5,314 bases of DNA from assembly GCA_002733915.1 (NCBI GenBank), contig NVXN01000001.1, forward strand, positions 633,611-638,924. The letters are read 5' to 3'. This stretch comes from Aequorivita sp. Its GTDB lineage: Bacteria; Bacteroidota; Bacteroidia; Flavobacteriales; Flavobacteriaceae. How positions within the stretch are numbered: position 1 is the first letter of the stretch; each line of letters begins with the position of its first letter. Positions 4,378-5,314 of this stretch are shown piece after piece. The notes beneath the pieces were generated by a model. The model was not told the DNA's origin. It was given only the letters and a program-made list of their open reading frames with translations, and did no database searches. The position numbers were made by a program, and so were the translations under genes.

Positions 4378-5314
4378 CTAAAAAGTAAATCCAAAAACCC
4401 CAGTAATCCCAAACTCTCGGGCGCCCGGATTGTCAAGGTAATTCCCTCGGAAATTGAAGTCCAATCTAAAAACCCGGAAGATGTTGCCCACGCCTACACT
4501 CCATTCCCAATAGATTTCTTCGGGCGCCTGATACACAATATTTGAAGCATTTAAATCTTTATTTTCTTGGGATATGGTACCATATACTGCTCTAAAGCCA
4601 ACAACTTCACGCAAATCGAGCTTTCGAAGTAATGGGATTCGAGAAAAAATTCTACCTCCAAAATTATGTTGCAAATGGAGCGATGCGTAGGTATCACTAA
4701 CAAATTCGTAATAATCCAATTGTGTAAAACTATTGTAAAGGCTAAAATAAGTCTGGTTTCCAGGGATGGGATTTAATAAACTCAACGGAACTGCACCAAT
4801 GGTTGTGCCCACTTCAACCGTGGATAACAAACGGCCTAACCCTCCAATATTCCAAGGCTGAGTATATAGAGCCTGTAACTTTTTATACTCAAAATCGCCC
4901 CCCATCACATCTTTTAAACCATAACTATAGCCCGCGTAAAATGAAGGGAAATCTCCGTCATTAATTACTGTTCGCTCCACTCCGTATCCAGAGGTTTTTC
5001 TGCCGGGAGTGTAAAAGAACCCAAATTGGATTTCTGCCTGCTTCAGTTCGCTTTTTACCTCTCCGGTAAAAACACCGTCTTCCATTACCTTATAGTCAAT
5101 ACTGAAAGTATCGGTTGCCGATTTCAACGTTCGGTAGGAACCGGTTAAGCGTAAAATAAAATTTTTCCAAGGCTCAATATCAAAACCCACGGTGCTTAGG
5201 TTTATCCGCGAAAGTCTATCGTTTGCCCCAACAGACAACAAAGAAGAAGATGCAAGGCTACGCCCCAAAACATCATTGCTATTGGTTAAACTGGCCCCCG
5301 TCTGCTCTACGTCG
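4378..5314 (-). CDS. DUF5686-type outer-membrane protein, C-terminal part
   Basis: The gene enters from the right edge; the frame is already open at 5313 (DVEQTGASL...), and 311 C-terminal residues are visible. The N-terminus, usually a carboxypeptidase-like regulatory domain followed by a long barrel region in this family, lies outside the window. The visible part alternates polar and hydrophobic residues as in outer-membrane beta-strands. It carries typical DUF5686 features: YASLHLQHNFGG, then IPLLRKLDLREVVGF, the GNYLDNPGAREFGI segment, and a final aromatic strand ending VFGFTF. The terminal Phe is the usual signal for barrel assembly. Family members are widespread in Bacteroidota and their substrate is unknown; membership in a secretion or uptake system is not shown here. 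It ends with TAG at 4380-4378, facing yidD, with no clear terminator after it. Confidence 0.88.
   Translation of the reverse strand, partial: DVEQTGASLTNSNDVLGRSLASSSLLSVGANDRLSRINLSTVGFDIEPWKNFILRLTGSYRTLKSATDTFSIDYKVMEDGVFTGEVKSELKQAEIQFGFFYTPGRKTSGYGVERTVINDGDFPSFYAGYSYGLKDVMGGDFEYKKLQALYTQPWNIGGLGRLLSTVEVGTTIGAVPLSLLNPIPGNQTYFSLYNSFTQLDYYEFVSDTYASLHLQHNFGGRIFSRIPLLRKLDLREVVGFRAVYGTISQENKDLNASNIVYQAPEEIYWEWSVGVGNIFRVFRLDFNFRGNYLDNPGAREFGITGVFGFTF

Overview
The window reads as chromosome of a member of the Bacteroidota, most likely a marine or soil Flavobacteriaceae. The signs are a type IX secretion (T9SS) type A sorting domain, a TPR-bearing sensor kinase of the type common in flavobacteria, a DUF5686-type outer-membrane protein, AT-rich intergenic DNA, starts without a Shine-Dalgarno sequence, and promoter -7 elements of the form TAnnTTTG. 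No mobile element, CRISPR array, tRNA or rRNA was found.

Layout. Positions 1-270 hold the C-terminal end of a T9SS cargo protein, followed by a strong intrinsic terminator (304-331). A 316-base gap (332-647) has several hairpins but no convincing gene. Positions 648-2971 encode a two-component system with a 4-base start/stop overlap: a membrane sensor kinase with a predicted periplasmic TPR region, and a LuxR/NarL-type response regulator. The short region 2972-3228 is densely organised (see below). It leads into a second overlapping pair: a DUF4177-like protein of 76 residues (3229-3459) and a YidD-family membrane-insertion factor (3456-3782). The stretch 3783-4377 is a convergent intergenic region with gene-like debris and a degenerate 7-bp repeat tract. 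The minus strand from 5314 to 4378 is the C-terminal part of a DUF5686-type outer-membrane protein.

How it may work together. The main observation is a duplicated control module just downstream of the response regulator. The inverted repeat TTACGG-N4-CCGTAA occurs at 3059-3074 and 3161-3176. Each copy is followed by exactly 21 bp and then a perfect TAnnTTTG element (3096-3103 and 3198-3205), with no recognisable -33 TTTG. This places each repeat about 40-43 bp upstream of the expected transcription start, the usual place for a class II activator. The size and symmetry fit a dimeric NarL/LuxR-type regulator, and the regulator encoded next door is the obvious candidate.

The first module would transcribe a short structured RNA of about 75-80 nt (a 13-position hairpin, then a terminator). 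Its terminator stem is built from the second operator copy. The second module would start about 17-20 nt before the DUF4177-like/yidD pair. The proposed circuit is therefore: envelope signal, kinase, regulator, then a small RNA and an envelope-biogenesis operon. Repeats, spacing and hairpins are seen in the sequence; binding, activation and the RNA itself are inference.
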